Of a stretch of DNA of 64,000 nucleotides, positions 1 to 10,263 are shown in pieces. A model generated the notes under the pieces. It was given only the letters and a program-made list of their open reading frames with translations. It made no database searches and had not been told where the DNA came from. The stretch is from Cherax quadricarinatus (lineage: Eukaryota; Arthropoda; Malacostraca; Decapoda; Parastacidae): positions 1-64,000 of the forward strand of contig NW_027196381.1 in assembly GCF_038502225.1 (NCBI RefSeq), read 5' to 3'. Within the stretch, counting starts at the first letter, position 1. Each line of letters starts with the position of its first letter. The translations under genes and the position numbers were made by a program.

Positions 1-1093
1 CATGATTAGATTTCTTTTTCCCAGGCGTACGTACCAAATAATTTACGTCGCTAAGCTTTTTCACTACTTCCAGGGGACCATCATACCTGGCTTGTAGAGC
101 ATGACCTGGTACTAATTTCCTAGCCATCACCTTATCTCCTGCTTTAAAAGAACGAGAGACAGCACGCTTGTCATAATGTTGCTTCATTCTAGCTTGGGCT
201 GAAACTAGGTTTTTCGAAGCTAGCTCTCTAGCGGCTGTCAAATGTTGCTGCATTAATGAAGGTGAAGTACTCAAGGATGGATTTGATTTTCCTGTCCACA
301 CGTCTTTTAACACTGCGAGAGGACCACGCACTTGGTGTCCGAATATTAATTCAAACGGACTAAATCCGAGACTTTCTTGCTCACTTTCTCTCATAGCGAA
401 CAGTAGAAAAGGTATACCCTCATCCCAGTCTCTAGAAAAATGTTCACAATAAGCTCTCATCATGGACTTCAGTGTCTGATGAAATCTCTCTAGAGCACCT
501 TGTGACTGTGGATGATAACTAGTTGAAAGTACTGACTTTATTCCTAGGTGGGATAAGGCTTCTCGAAAGATCTTAGAAGTGAAATTAGATCCTTGATCTG
601 ATTGTATCTCTCGTGGCAATCCAACCTGGGAGAAAAATTTCATCAGCGCTCTCACAATAGCACGAGCATTAATTTTTCTCATAGGAATAGCTTCGGGATA
701 GCGTGTTGCAGCGTCCATAATAGTAAATAAGTATTGGTTTCCTAGTTTGGTTCTAGGCAAAGGACCAACACAATCAATAATAAGACGTGAGAATGGTTCA
801 CCATGCACGGTGATAGGAATGAGAGGCGCAGGTGGAGGTGTGTGCGCTGGCTTGCCTGTCACTTGACACACGTGGCAATGTCGCACATGATCAGCTACTG
901 TTTCCTTCATCTTTGGCCAAGTAAAATGTTTTGCCAGTTTACCGAGTGTCTTCTTGACACCCAAATGTCCTCCTATGGGACTATTGTGAGCAAAATCAAT
1001 GGCTTGTTCACGAAATGTAACTGGTAACACTACTAGATTCTTGACTGTGGTAGAAACACTATCAGCTGACAACTTACATGTATTTTTCTCCAT
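1..1093 (-). CDS. Retrotransposon integrase, partial at window edge
   Basis: This integrase would insert the element's cDNA into host DNA. About 364 codons stay open from an ATG at 1093 to the window edge. In order: an H2C2 zinc-binding N-terminal domain (HLGVKKT, then H-x3-C-x2-C ending CHVCQ), the DDE core with first Asp in IIDCVGP (codon 773-775), second Asp in SDQGSNF (596-598) and Glu in GALERFHQ (488-490), then the GPY/F-like C-terminal region (GDKVMARK, ARYDGPLEV, DVNYLV). All three catalytic residues are present. The frame overlaps the gag frame by 20 bases in another phase, and that junction may be a deletion scar. The C-terminus and whatever follows lie outside the window. Confidence 0.85.
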   Translation of the reverse strand, partial: MEKNTCKLSADSVSTTVKNLVVLPVTFREQAIDFAHNSPIGGHLGVKKTLGKLAKHFTWPKMKETVADHVRHCHVCQVTGKPAHTPPPAPLIPITVHGEPFSRLIIDCVGPLPRTKLGNQYLFTIMDAATRYPEAIPMRKINARAIVRALMKFFSQVGLPREIQSDQGSNFTSKIFREALSHLGIKSVLSTSYHPQSQGALERFHQTLKSMMRAYCEHFSRDWDEGIPFLLFAMRESEQESLGFSPFELIFGHQVRGPLAVLKDVWTGKSNPSLSTSPSLMQQHLTAARELASKNLVSAQARMKQHYDKRAVSRSFKAGDKVMARKLVPGHALQARYDGPLEVVKKLSDVNYLVRTPGKKKSNH

Positions 1094-1634
1094 CAAACCT
1101 CGCAAACTGTTCCTGAGAGATAGGACCAGTGGGTAATGGAGGAGTAGGGAAATTAACATGGTCTGGACGGTCCTTAGGTCGGACACTTGGTCCAGCCGTC
1201 TCTAGAGTGTCTAGATCTGGTCTAGGATAAGTAAATACAGGTGTAGTATACACGGTACTAGTATTAGGCTGTGTCATCCAACCAGCTACACTCTGTGCTA
1301 TAGTGTCAGTGAGGCGAGGCGTGAGCGAGAACTGAGCTACACTAGGCTCAGACACTAGGCTCACATCTGCTCTAGTTGCTCTTTCTTCATCAAATAGAGT
1401 CATACTTCCTAATTGTGACACTAGGTTTTCAGAATCTGAATCATAATCAGACATCTCTGTATGAGCAGGAAACAATATATCTTTAATTAATGCTCTGACA
1501 GTTTCTGCGGTGTAATTCCTGTTATACTTCACACCGAGATATTTGGCTACTTGCCAACACGTCTGAATTTTTAATGTACTTAACTCAGACAAAGTCAGAG
1601 TATCAATTAACTGTTTCACTTTGGCATACATCAC
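1074..1634 (-). CDS. Short gag-like protein (N-terminal part)
   Basis: This 186-residue frame begins 266 bases downstream of the primer-binding site, where gag is expected. Residues 1-55 form a small basic helical domain (LIDTLTLSEL, QTCWQVAKYLG, VKYNRNY, VRALIKDIL) that aligns by eye with residues 1-60 of the gag at 26089-28164, so the two families share this gag head. An acidic stretch and a Pro/Thr-rich tail follow. There is no capsid domain, zinc knuckle or protease, all present in the other element, so about 450 codons are missing before the integrase. I read it as an internally deleted gag. A small accessory protein is the alternative. Confidence 0.65.
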   Translation of the reverse strand: MMYAKVKQLIDTLTLSELSTLKIQTCWQVAKYLGVKYNRNYTAETVRALIKDILFPAHTEMSDYDSDSENLVSQLGSMTLFDEERATRADVSLVSEPSVAQFSLTPRLTDTIAQSVAGWMTQPNTSTVYTTPVFTYPRPDLDTLETAGPSVRPKDRPDHVNFPTPPLPTGPISQEQFARFDGEKYM

Positions 1635-1899
1635 ATAAATAATTGTACTACGAGAGAGAGATTATGGGAAACTATAATCTTAATAGGAATTTTAGTGTTG
1701 GTTGTCTTAGAGCTAGAGCTCATAAACAGTATTTCCATCTCCTTGGATCAAGAGACTCAGTCAGGTACATACATCCACCTGGTATGTTGTACAAGACTAA
1801 ACTCAAAGTCTTCAGATTAGGAAAGTACTCAAAGTGTTTGATCATAGAAGTACTAGTATGTCAAACTGGACAATTTCTCCAACACCTTGGATCAAGAGC

Positions 1900-1917
1900 C
1901 TCCCGGTCAGGCCCCCA
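1900..1917 (-). other. Primer-binding site of LTR element I
   Basis: On the minus strand TGGGGGCCTGACCGGGAG starts two bases after the LTR end. It resembles the primer-binding site of the element at 24375-29013 (TGGGTAGCCTGTCCGGGAG), with one gap and two or three changes, and has the usual TGG start expected for pairing with a tRNA 3' end. I cannot name the tRNA with certainty. A partial second copy of the neighbouring leader sequence (CCTTGGATCAAGAG) occurs at about 1741. Confidence 0.6.
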
Positions 1918-2770
1918 TTTGTTACAAAAAACGCGATTCTAAAAGCTTAGAGATCTCCAGTGAATACTAGAAAGGACTGCCCTTCTAGCATCCAGCCTGT
2001 TACTGGGTTTTCGTAACAAGTAGTCAGTATCCTTGTCCAATTATCCATTAAAATTCAGTATGGTTCAATAGCGCTTTAGGATTACAACTGGTAGGCTACT
2101 AACTAGAGAAATTAAAATTTAATAAATTTATTAAGTAGTAAGTTGTCTAGAGGTATATTATCAAAGTAAATTAATTACAGCAATCAAAATAAAATCAATC
2201 TCTCGAGTTCAATATTATTGTGCTGAAAGCACATATCACATTTATAATTCTTAAGTACCGTCAGGTACATTAACATTTAATAAGATATTACAAATATGTA
2301 CAAGTGTGTGTATGCGTGTAAGTGCTCTTAAGTAGTTAGCTATGTCTCAAGACTCGAATAAGACTTAAACAAGTGACTGACAAAGTCCTCAAATAAACTA
2401 ACTTCTTGACCGACTGGCAACCCGAACAGTCTGCTTGAACAACAAAGAATGCTAAGCCCAATAGCAATGCAATATGCGACTGCGACACAATCAGGATCAA
2501 GGAGATAATATAACGACACTAAGTAGGGACCATCTGCAGATCCTCCACAAAAGTTACAACACTCCCATAATACTGAATCTTCGTTCAGCATAAGAAAACT
2601 GTGACTGTGACAATACCCAGGAACCAGTACAAAATTAGGGCAGAAGCTATCGCTAAGGACCTGAGATACTCAGAGTGTCTGTGACACACAACCTCAGTAC
2701 AACGTCGAAAATCACTAAGTCTTTACAATGTTCTGTGAACAAAGTTCTACAGAACTAACAAGAATAATGA

Positions 2771-2862
2771 GACAGACAATCTGTCCAACCAGCAAGCGAG
2801 TCTCCAGCAGACTGTCAGACAGACAAGCTGTCCAACCAGCAAGCGAGTCTCCAGCAGACTGA
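2771..2862. repeat. 47-bp tandem duplication inside the LTR
   Basis: Two adjacent copies of a 47-base block containing CCAACCAGCAAGCGAGTCTC, the first from 2771 and the second from 2818, differing at one or two positions. It lies in the LTR downstream of the TATA-like box, where duplicated blocks often hold enhancer-type or leader sequence. No function can be read directly. Confidence 0.8.
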
Positions 2863-2999
2863 CTACTTCACGAGAGGTGAAGACACCCCCCCCTCGATCA
2901 CGTGATAGCTACGTGGACAACTGCAGCTCAGAAGCCGGCAGTATAACGAGCGACAAGCGATAATTACAGTAGTTTGACAATCAAGCCTAACTGAGCACA

Positions 3000-3008
3000 T
3001 TTTATATA
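3000..3008 (-). promoter_or_regulatory. TATA-like box of the element I LTR
   Basis: TATATAAAA on the minus strand, about 170 bases from the LTR start, is in a plausible U3 position for initiating the genomic RNA towards gag. It is a sequence match only. The surrounding LTR is AT-rich, so chance matches are likely. Confidence 0.4.
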
Positions 3009-3180
3009 CATCCTAACAACATAAGCTAAATAACAATATAACAGTCAAATAATAATATAAAGTCATACATTTACGATTTAGCTATTATCGCAAATATAAG
3101 CAATATAAAATTATATGAAAAGATAATATACATTACATATATACATAATAATCATTGTAACCCATTCAGGGGTTGCAACA

Positions 3181-6100
3181 ACCACCCAGGATGGTAGTAC
3201 CACCTAGGATGATAGTACCTCTTAGGATGGTAGTACCACCCAGGATGGTAGTACCACCCAGGATGGTAGTACCACCCGGGATGGAAGTACCTCAGAGGAC
3301 GGTAGTACCAACCAGGATGGTAGTACCTCCCAGGATAGTATTACCACCCTGGAAGGTAGTACCTCCCAGGATGTTAGTATCACCCAGGATGGTAGTACCA
3401 CATAGGTTGGTTCTACCACCCAGGATGGTAGAACCACCCAGGATGCTAGTACCTCCCAGGATGGTAGTACCACCCAGGATGGTAACAGCACCCAGGATGG
3501 TAGTACCACCCAGGATGTTAGTACCTCCCTGGATGGTAGTACCACCCCGGATGGCGGTACCTCCTAGGATAGTAGTACCACCCAGGATGGTAGTACCACC
3601 AAGGATGGTAGTACAACCCTTGATGGTAGTACCACCCAGAATGGTAGTATCACCAAGGATGGTAGTACCTCCTAGGATGGTAGTACTTCCCAGGATGGTA
3701 GTACCACCCAGGATGGTAGTACCACCCAGAATGGAAGAACCACCCAGGATGGTAGTCCCTCCCAGAATGGTAGTACCACCCAGGATGGTAGTACCTCCCG
3801 GGATGTTAGTACCAACGAGGTCAATAGTACCACCAAGGATGGTAGTACCACCCAGGATGGTATTACCACCAATGATGGTAGTACCTCCCAAGATGGTAGT
3901 ACCTCCTAGGATAGTAGTAATTCGCAGGATGGTAGTACCTCCCTCGATGGTAGTACCTCCCACGATTGTAGTACCAGCAAGGATGGTAGTACCTCTCAGG
4001 ATGGTAGTACCACCCAGGATGGTAGTACCTCCCAGGATGGTAGTACCACCCAGGATGGTAGTACCTCCCAGGATGGTAGTACCCCCGTGATGGTAGTACC
4101 ACCACCCTGGATGGTAGTATCTCTCAGGATGGTAGTACCTCCCAGGATTGTAGTACCACAAATGATGGTAGTACCAACCAGGATGGTAGTACCACACAGG
4201 ATGGCAGTACTTCCAACGATTGTAGTATGTCCCACGATGGTAGTACCATCCTGGATGGTAGTACAACCCAGGATGGTAGTACCTCCCACGATGGTAGTAC
4301 CTCCCACGATGGTAATACCACCCAGGATCGGAATACCTCCAAGGATCTTAGTACCACCCAGGATGGTAGTACCACCCAGGATGGTAGTACCACCCAGGAT
4401 GGTAGTGCCACCCAGGATGGTAGTACCACCCAGGATCGTAGCACCACCCAGGATGGTAGTACCACCCAGGATGGTAGTAACACCCAGGATGGTAGTACCT
4501 CTCACGATGGTAGTACCACCCAGGATGGTTGTACCTCCCTCGATGGTAGTACCGCCCGGGATGATAGTACCTGCCACGAGAGTAGTACCACACAGGATGG
4601 TAGTACCACCCATGATGGTAGTATCACCCAGCATTGTAGTACCACCCAGGATGGTAGTACCTCCCAGGATGATAGCACTTCCCATTTTGGTAGTAGCACC
4701 CAGGATGGTAGTACCACCCAGGATGGAAGTGCCTCCCATGATGGTAGTACTACCCTGTATGGTGGTACCGCACAGGATAGTAGTACCACCCAGGATGGTA
4801 GTACCACACATGATGGTAGTACCTCCCAGGATGGTAGTACCACCCAGGATGGTAGTACCACCCATGATGGTAGTACCTCCCCAGGATGAGAGTACATCCC
4901 GTTATGGTAGTACCACCCAGGATGGTAATACCATCCATGATCGTAGTTCCACCCAGGATGGTAATATCACCCTGGATGGTAGTACTACTTAGGATGGTAG
5001 CACCACCCTGGATGGTAGTACCTCCCGGGATAGTAGTACCAACGAGGATGGTAGTACCACCAAGGATGGTAGTTCCACCCAGGATGGTAGTACCTCCTCG
5101 GAAGGTAGTACCACCTAGGATGGTAGTACCTCCCAGGATGGTAGTACCACGCAGGATGGTAGTAACACCCAGGATCGTAGTACCTTCCAGGATGGTAGTA
5201 TCACCCAGGATGGTAGTACCACCAAGAACAGTAGTACCACCAATGATGGTAGTTCTACCCAGGATAGTAGTACCACCTAGGAAAGTAGTATCACCCTGGA
5301 TGGTAGTACCACCCAGGGTGGTAGTACCTCCCAGGATGGTAGTACCATCCAGGATGGTAGTACCACCCAGGATGGAAGTACCTCCCACGATGGTAGTACC
5401 ACCCAGGATGGTAGTACCTCCCAGGATTATAGCATTTTCCAGGATGGTAGTACCTCCCCGGATATTAGTACCACCATGGATGGTAGTACCTCCCAGGTTG
5501 ATAGCACTTCCCAGGATGGTAGCACCACCCAGGATGGTAGTACCTCCTACGATGGTAGTATCTCCCAAGATGGTAGTACCATCCAGGATGGTAGTACCAC
5601 CCAGGATGGTAGTACCTCCCAGGATAGTAGTACCACCCAGGATGGTAGTACCACCCAGGATGGTTGTTCCCAGGATGGTAGTACCAACCAGGGTTGTAGT
5701 ACCACCCAGGATGGTAGTACCACCCAGGATGGTAGTACTAACCAGGATGGTAGTACCTTCCAGGATGTTAGTACCACCCAGGATGGGAGTAGCACCCAGG
5801 ATGGTACTACCACCCTTGATGGTAGTACCACCCAGGATGCTAGTACCTCCCAGGATGGTAGTACCACCCAGGATGGTAGTACCTCCCAGGATGGTAGTAC
5901 CACCCAGGATGGTAGTACCACCCAGGATGGTAGTACCACCCAGGATGGTAGTACCACCCAGGATGGTAGTACCACCCAGGATGGAAGTACCTCCCATGAT
6001 GGTAGTACCACCCAGGATGGTCGTACCACACATGATGGTAGTACCTCCCAGGATGGTAGTACATGCCATGATCGTAGTACCTCCCAGGATCTTAGTACGA

Positions 6101-7160
6101 CCCAGGATGGTTGTACCACTTAGGATGGTAGTACCACCCAATATGGTAGTACCACCCAGGATGGTATTACCACCCAGGATGGTAGCACCACCTAGGATGG
6201 TAGTACCACCCAGGATGGTAGTACCTCCCTGGATAATAGTACCTCCCAGGATGGTAGTACCACCCAGGATGGTAGTACCACCCAGGATGGTAGTACCACC
6301 CAGGATGGTAGTACCTCCCTGGATAATAGTACCTCCCAGGATGGTAGTACCTCCCTGGATAATAGTACCACCCATAATGGTAGTACCACCCAGCGTGGTA
6401 GTACCACACATTATGGTAGTACCTCCCAGGATGATAGTACTTCCCATTATGGTAGTAGCTCCCAGGATGATAGTACTTCCCATTATGGTAGTAGCTCCCT
6501 GGATGGTAGTACCACCCAGGATGGAAGCACTTCCCATGATGGAAGTAGCACCGAGGATGTTAGTACCGCCCAGGATGGTAGTAACACCCAGGATGGAAGT
6601 ACCACACATGATTGTAGTACCTCCCAGGATGGTAGTACCACCCAGGATGGTAGTACCACCCATGATGGTAGTACCTCCCAGGATGATAGTACTTCCCATT
6701 ATGGTAGTACCACCCAGGATGGTAATACCACCTAGGATGGTAGTACCACCTAGGATGGTAGCACCACCCTGGATGGTAGTACCTCCCGGGATGGTAGTAC
6801 CAACAAGGATGGTAGTACCACCCAGGATGGTAGTACCACCCAGGACGGTAGTACCTATTCGGATGGTAGTACCACCAAGGATAGTAGAACCTCCGAGGAT
6901 GGTAGTACCACCCAGGATGGTAGTAACACCCTGGATTGTAGTATCTCCGAGGTTTGTAGTATCTACGAGGATGGTAGTACCACCCAGGATGGCAGAACCT
7001 CTCAGGATAGTAGTACCACCCAGGATGGTAGTACCTCCCTGGATGGTAGTACCACGCAGGATGGTAGTATCACGAAGGATGGTAGTACCTCCCAGGATGG
7101 TAGTACCACCCTGGATGGTAGTACCACCCAGGATGGTTGTACCTCCTAGGATGGTAGTAC
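3181..7160. repeat. 18-bp satellite, block A
   Basis: About 220 units of an 18-bp repeat, consensus CAGGATGGTAGTACCACC with a frequent CTCC variant at the end. Each unit contains the near-palindrome GGTAGTACC. Units differ mostly by single substitutions, with rare 1-3 base indels. Because 18 is a multiple of three and the unit lacks stops in several phases, long frames with six-residue periods appear on both strands. I do not treat them as genes. Variant combinations such as the TTGTACCTCCCTCGATGG type near 4525 recur in block B, so the blocks were probably once continuous. Confidence 0.95.
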
Positions 7161-7250
7161 TCTGGCATGCAAAGAGTACGTAACCTTTATTCGGCGCATG
7201 TACACACCCTCATTTACAGGCTATCTTCCCCAACCAGCGAACCAGGTTGC
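7161..7250 (+). repeat. Truncated 5' LTR (90 bases)
   Basis: Matches positions 1-90 of the LTR at 14901-15326 with three substitutions, including TG to TC at the terminus. It stops abruptly at GGTTGC and continues as integrase coding sequence. The remaining 336 bases of LTR, the leader, gag, protease and the integrase N-terminus are missing. Confidence 0.9.
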
Positions 7251-8025
7251 CTATCATCCTCAGTCCCAAGGCGCCTTGGAAGGATTCCATCAGACATTAA
7301 AAACAATGATGAGAAGTTTTTGCATGCACTTTCCTACAGACTGGGATGAATCACTACCTTTGTTGCTGTTCTCAGTACGAGAGACGGTGCAAGAGTCTAC
7401 AGGGTATAGTCCGTTTGATCTGATCTTTGGGGACAATGTACGAGGTCCTCTTCGGGTACTTAAAGAAGGATGGATGGGAGAAGACGTTAGCTCAACACTC
7501 TACAATCCGTCTTCAAGGTTGCAGGTGGCACGTCAGTTAGCCAAGGCTAACCTAAAGACAGCTCAAAGTAAGATGAAACAGAGGTATGACAGAAGTGCAC
7601 AATTCCGCTCCTTCCATCCAGGAGACAAGGTGTTGGTGCAGGAACCTATACCTGGCCACACCTTGAAAGCTAGATTTACGGGACCTATGCAGATTGTAAG
7701 TAGATTATCTGATGTAAATTATGTGGTAGCTCCCATTGATAAGACTTCAAAAACTAAAACTTACCACATTAATCAATTAAAATACTTCCATACACCAGAT
7801 AAAGTCCCAGTAATGACTCTGTCCTCTACCTCTGAGGACAACTCTGACTCTTTGCACTCTATCTTTGAAATTAATATTAAACTTTCAAATTCTGTCCTCA
7901 AGGATCCTAGCCCTTTAATGGAGGGATTATCTGAAACACAAGCAACAAATTTAACGGAGCTTCTACAGTCATATCCTAATATTTTTTCGGATGTGCCGAA
8001 AAAATGTACGTTAGGTTATCATGAT
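7251..8025 (+). pseudogene. Integrase C-terminal half plus RT N-terminus (element II)
   Basis: The frame enters inside the integrase core at YHPQSQGALE, which holds the catalytic Glu, and continues through the C-terminal region (GDKVLVQE, ARFTGPMQIV, DVNYVVA). A linker of about 65 residues then leads to the conserved start of Ty3/gypsy RT (LQSYPNIFSD, TLGYHD). The first two catalytic Asp residues are lost with the deletion. The frame is cut after HD by the CR1 insertion. The missing continuation (DVGNSKPIKLSPYRA) resumes at 13352 beyond the LINE. The continuous passage from integrase into RT is the main evidence for the Gmr1-type domain order. Confidence 0.85.
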
Positions 8026-8632
8026 ACTGAGTAAAAAAAGGAGAATTGTGTGCACTGCCTAACAGAGTTTACTGCCAGAGGGGAATCATAGGCCTGTCCC
8101 GTGTGGAAAAATAATTAATTATTGAACTTTTCGTGTCAGAGGAAAGAAAGTCTCCCTGATAACATTGAGTATACATAGTGTATAGTGTATACTACAGTGG
8201 CTCCCTAGTATATTGTTGATAAAGGCTAAAGTGTCATTTGAAAACAGGTGAATTTGTAAATGAAGTGATAAGCCTATAGAGGCAGGTGCCAGAAGTCGCC
8301 AGAAACTTACCACAGGTCAGCTGTTTTAATAATCTTCCTGGCTTGCTAGTGTACTCGCATATAATCTAGTGATACCAGTGAATAGCAGAATACAGTGTTG
8401 TAGTAGCAACTAACCAGTATTATAATGGTACTTAGTGGAGTGGAGTGACTTTCATTAGTTTCTTTTTCTTGAAATACCAGACGTATACTGTGAATTTCAT
8501 ATAACCTGTAGTTACCAGCGGTCGCAATATACACTACGAGAAGCAATTATTACTACAGAAAAAGCGCCCTTCCTCCAAAATTTGCACCAGTCAACTATAG
8601 TGATAATATAGCATTTATTGTGGTGGAGACGG

Positions 8633-8663
<31 letters not shown>

Positions 8664-9038
8664 GAGAAGCTAGATACAGCGATTGATAAACAAGGGTGGA
8701 GGCTCGACCGTTCGTCATTGTAGGAGTGCCAGCAGTCACCGGCTCTTCAACACGCAAGTTATACTTTTGTATCAATCAAATCACATATTACTCGGGTAGA
8801 TAATTTCCAGTAGATCCTTCATGTGTTAGCTCAAATCACCGACCAGTATGATTTAAATAAGTGACCCACTGATCAGATCAGATAGACTGGTCCGAACCCT
8901 TGACTGGTCCGAACCCTTGACTGGTCCGAACCCTGGACTGGTTTCAAACGGTTTCGTTGTGCACCACCTAGCAGGTTATTAATAGAATATTCAAGAGGTT
9001 GCTAGTAGAATTGCAGTAAATCAACCATTCAAATCATT
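8026..9038 (+). other. 5' untranslated/promoter region of CR1 copy 1
   Basis: About 1 kb between the insertion point and the ORF1 start. It contains an uninterrupted A run of about 25 bases near 8634-8659 and 3.5 copies of a 17-base repeat (GACTGGTCCGAACCCTT) at 8885-8943. I see no convincing coding frame. LINE internal promoters normally lie in this region, but I recognise no core promoter motif. Confidence 0.55.
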
Positions 9039-10263
9039 ATGAAGCTGTGTGTAGTCTGTGGTCAGTCAAACAAACGGGCTTCCACATGCATAAATTGTCA
9101 TTTCTGTGGAAATTGGTGTCACGCCCCTTGTGCAGATATCCAAGAACTAGCTACAAGCAGTATTAAAACAGGGAAGTGTTTTTGGGTATGCCCAAATGAA
9201 ATAAATCTGTGGACTAAAATCACAAGGGTATTAAAAGAGGTCAACATCAAAGCTGCTTTCATAGAAAACCTGGAAGCTTTCTACAACAGATGGGAACATA
9301 AAAAGTCCGGGCTGAATGGTACTGCCCTTGATACTGGCCATGTAGTCAGAAACTGTAAGGCTGGAGATGATGTCCTGGTAGTCAGTAAATGGGGGGCTGA
9401 TAGTGCTGTCCTGGGAGACAGTAATGGTGAAGCTGGAGGTGCTGTCCTGGGAGACAGTAATGGTGAAGCTGGAGATGCTGTCCTGGGAGACAGTAATGGG
9501 GAAGCTGGAGATGCTGTCCTGGGAGACAGTAATGGTGAAGCTGGAGATTTTGTCCAGGTAGTCGGGAATTATACGCAGGAAGGAATACATATAAATGACC
9601 CCATAGGGGACAGGAGCCATAGTAGGGAAACAAGTGTAGTCAAAGATAAGATAAAACCAATATTGCAAACTAGAAATACCGCAGGAAATAGCAAACAAGA
9701 GGACTCCACTAGCAATAGTGAGGATATATTACCAAAAACAAATGGTGGGAGCTCCAGTGTTGGTGCTAGGGAGGATAGAAGTAAGACAGGGAAACATGCA
9801 CCAAACAGGGAATACAGTCACAGAAACCCAAGGCAAACGGAAACCAAGCCTGTGCACATACTATGCACTCGGTATCTGCTGGCATGGGAAATCTGGAAAA
9901 ACAGATGGGACGTGCAACTATGACCACCCTAGAAAATGCCATGCCCATATGACAACAGGAAAATGCAAACTCCCTTCCTGTAATCTTTTTCACCCTGAAC
10001 TGTGTACCTCTTCAGTACAGGAAAGACTGTGCTATAACTTAAATTGCCAGGCATACCATCTAAAGGGGACAAAAAGATACAAAACATCCAGGCCATGGGA
10101 AAACCTGGGTAGCCACATCCACTCAAGAGGGAGAGGTTTTTTATTGCCAGGAAGGAAAAAAAACTGGCACGAAATGGCAGAAATCGTACACCAAATCCAG
10201 TCATTCCTGGAGTGGAACCACAGTCGATGGCCTCCACTCCAAACCAACAGATACAGATACTAA
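9039..10263 (+). pseudogene. CR1 ORF1 with PHD-like and CCCH zinc fingers, frameshifted
   Basis: The frame from ATG 9039 encodes a cysteine/histidine cluster (CVVCG, CINCHFCGNWCHAPC, FWVC) resembling a PHD finger, then a 12-residue acidic repeat and a Ser/Asn-rich region, and ends at 9923. A second frame, open from 9718 to 10263, carries a series of CCCH-type fingers (LCTYYALGICWHG, CNYDHPRKC, CKLPSCNLFH, LCYNLNCQAYH) and a basic C-terminus. The two are one protein interrupted by a frame change in their overlap (9718-9860). Such ORF1 proteins are thought to bind element RNA. A programmed shift cannot be excluded, but an indel is simpler. ORF2 begins 51 bases before this frame ends. Confidence 0.7.
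9360..9552 (+). repeat. 36-bp tandem repeat inside CR1 ORF1
   Basis: About four clear units plus one degenerate unit of 36 bases encoding GEAGDAVLGDSN-like 12-residue repeats. They lie between the PHD-like finger and the Ser/Asn-rich linker. Copy number probably varies between elements. Confidence 0.85.

Larger units (their letters stand above)
1..3180 (-). mobile_element. LTR retrotransposon I (Ty3/gypsy, probably Gmr1-like), 5' part
   Basis: Reading leftwards on the minus strand I see a long terminal repeat (1920-3180), a primer-binding site (1900-1917), a leader, a short gag frame (1074-1634) and an integrase frame that runs off the window edge (1-1093). The element borders the 18-bp satellite at about 3180. 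Its gag N-terminus resembles that of the Gmr1-like element at 24375-29013, with a shared helical block containing Q-x-C-W and KY-N/K-R. Its integrase is clearly homologous to the fragment at 7251-8025. Integrase follows gag directly, either because of the Gmr1-type order (integrase before RT) or because of a deletion. The missing part beyond position 1 would decide. Confidence 0.8.
1920..3180 (-). repeat. 5' long terminal repeat of element I (about 1.26 kb)
   Basis: On the minus strand the repeat begins TGTTGCAACCCC next to the satellite (about 3180) and ends TTTTTTGTAACA at 1920, just before the primer-binding site. This gives imperfect inverted TGTT...AACA ends typical of LTRs. A TATA-like box lies about 170 bases inside. 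The second LTR is outside the window, so the boundaries rest on one copy. The interval has no convincing coding frame. Confidence 0.65.

Noticed and set aside
1643..1942. 99-codon plus-strand frame in the leader of element I
   Set aside because: It is antisense to the leader and primer-binding site, has no recognisable domain and is short enough to be chance.
3173..7183. Long Pro/Val/Met-, Gly/Thr- and Tyr/His-rich open frames over the 18-bp satellite, here and at 15228-24432 and 34794-39222
   Set aside because: They are open on both strands and in several phases at once, have a fixed six-residue period, and start or end wherever a chance stop falls. The unit length divisible by three explains them.
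8034..8034. Integrase/RT frame of element II ending naturally at the stop near 8034
   Set aside because: The last codons lie in the inserted CR1 element. The RT frame resumes at 13352 with the expected next residues.
9231..9698. 155-codon minus-strand frame opposite CR1 ORF1
   Set aside because: It is antisense to the 36-base repeat region of ORF1, whose zinc-finger frame on the plus strand is clearly the real one.
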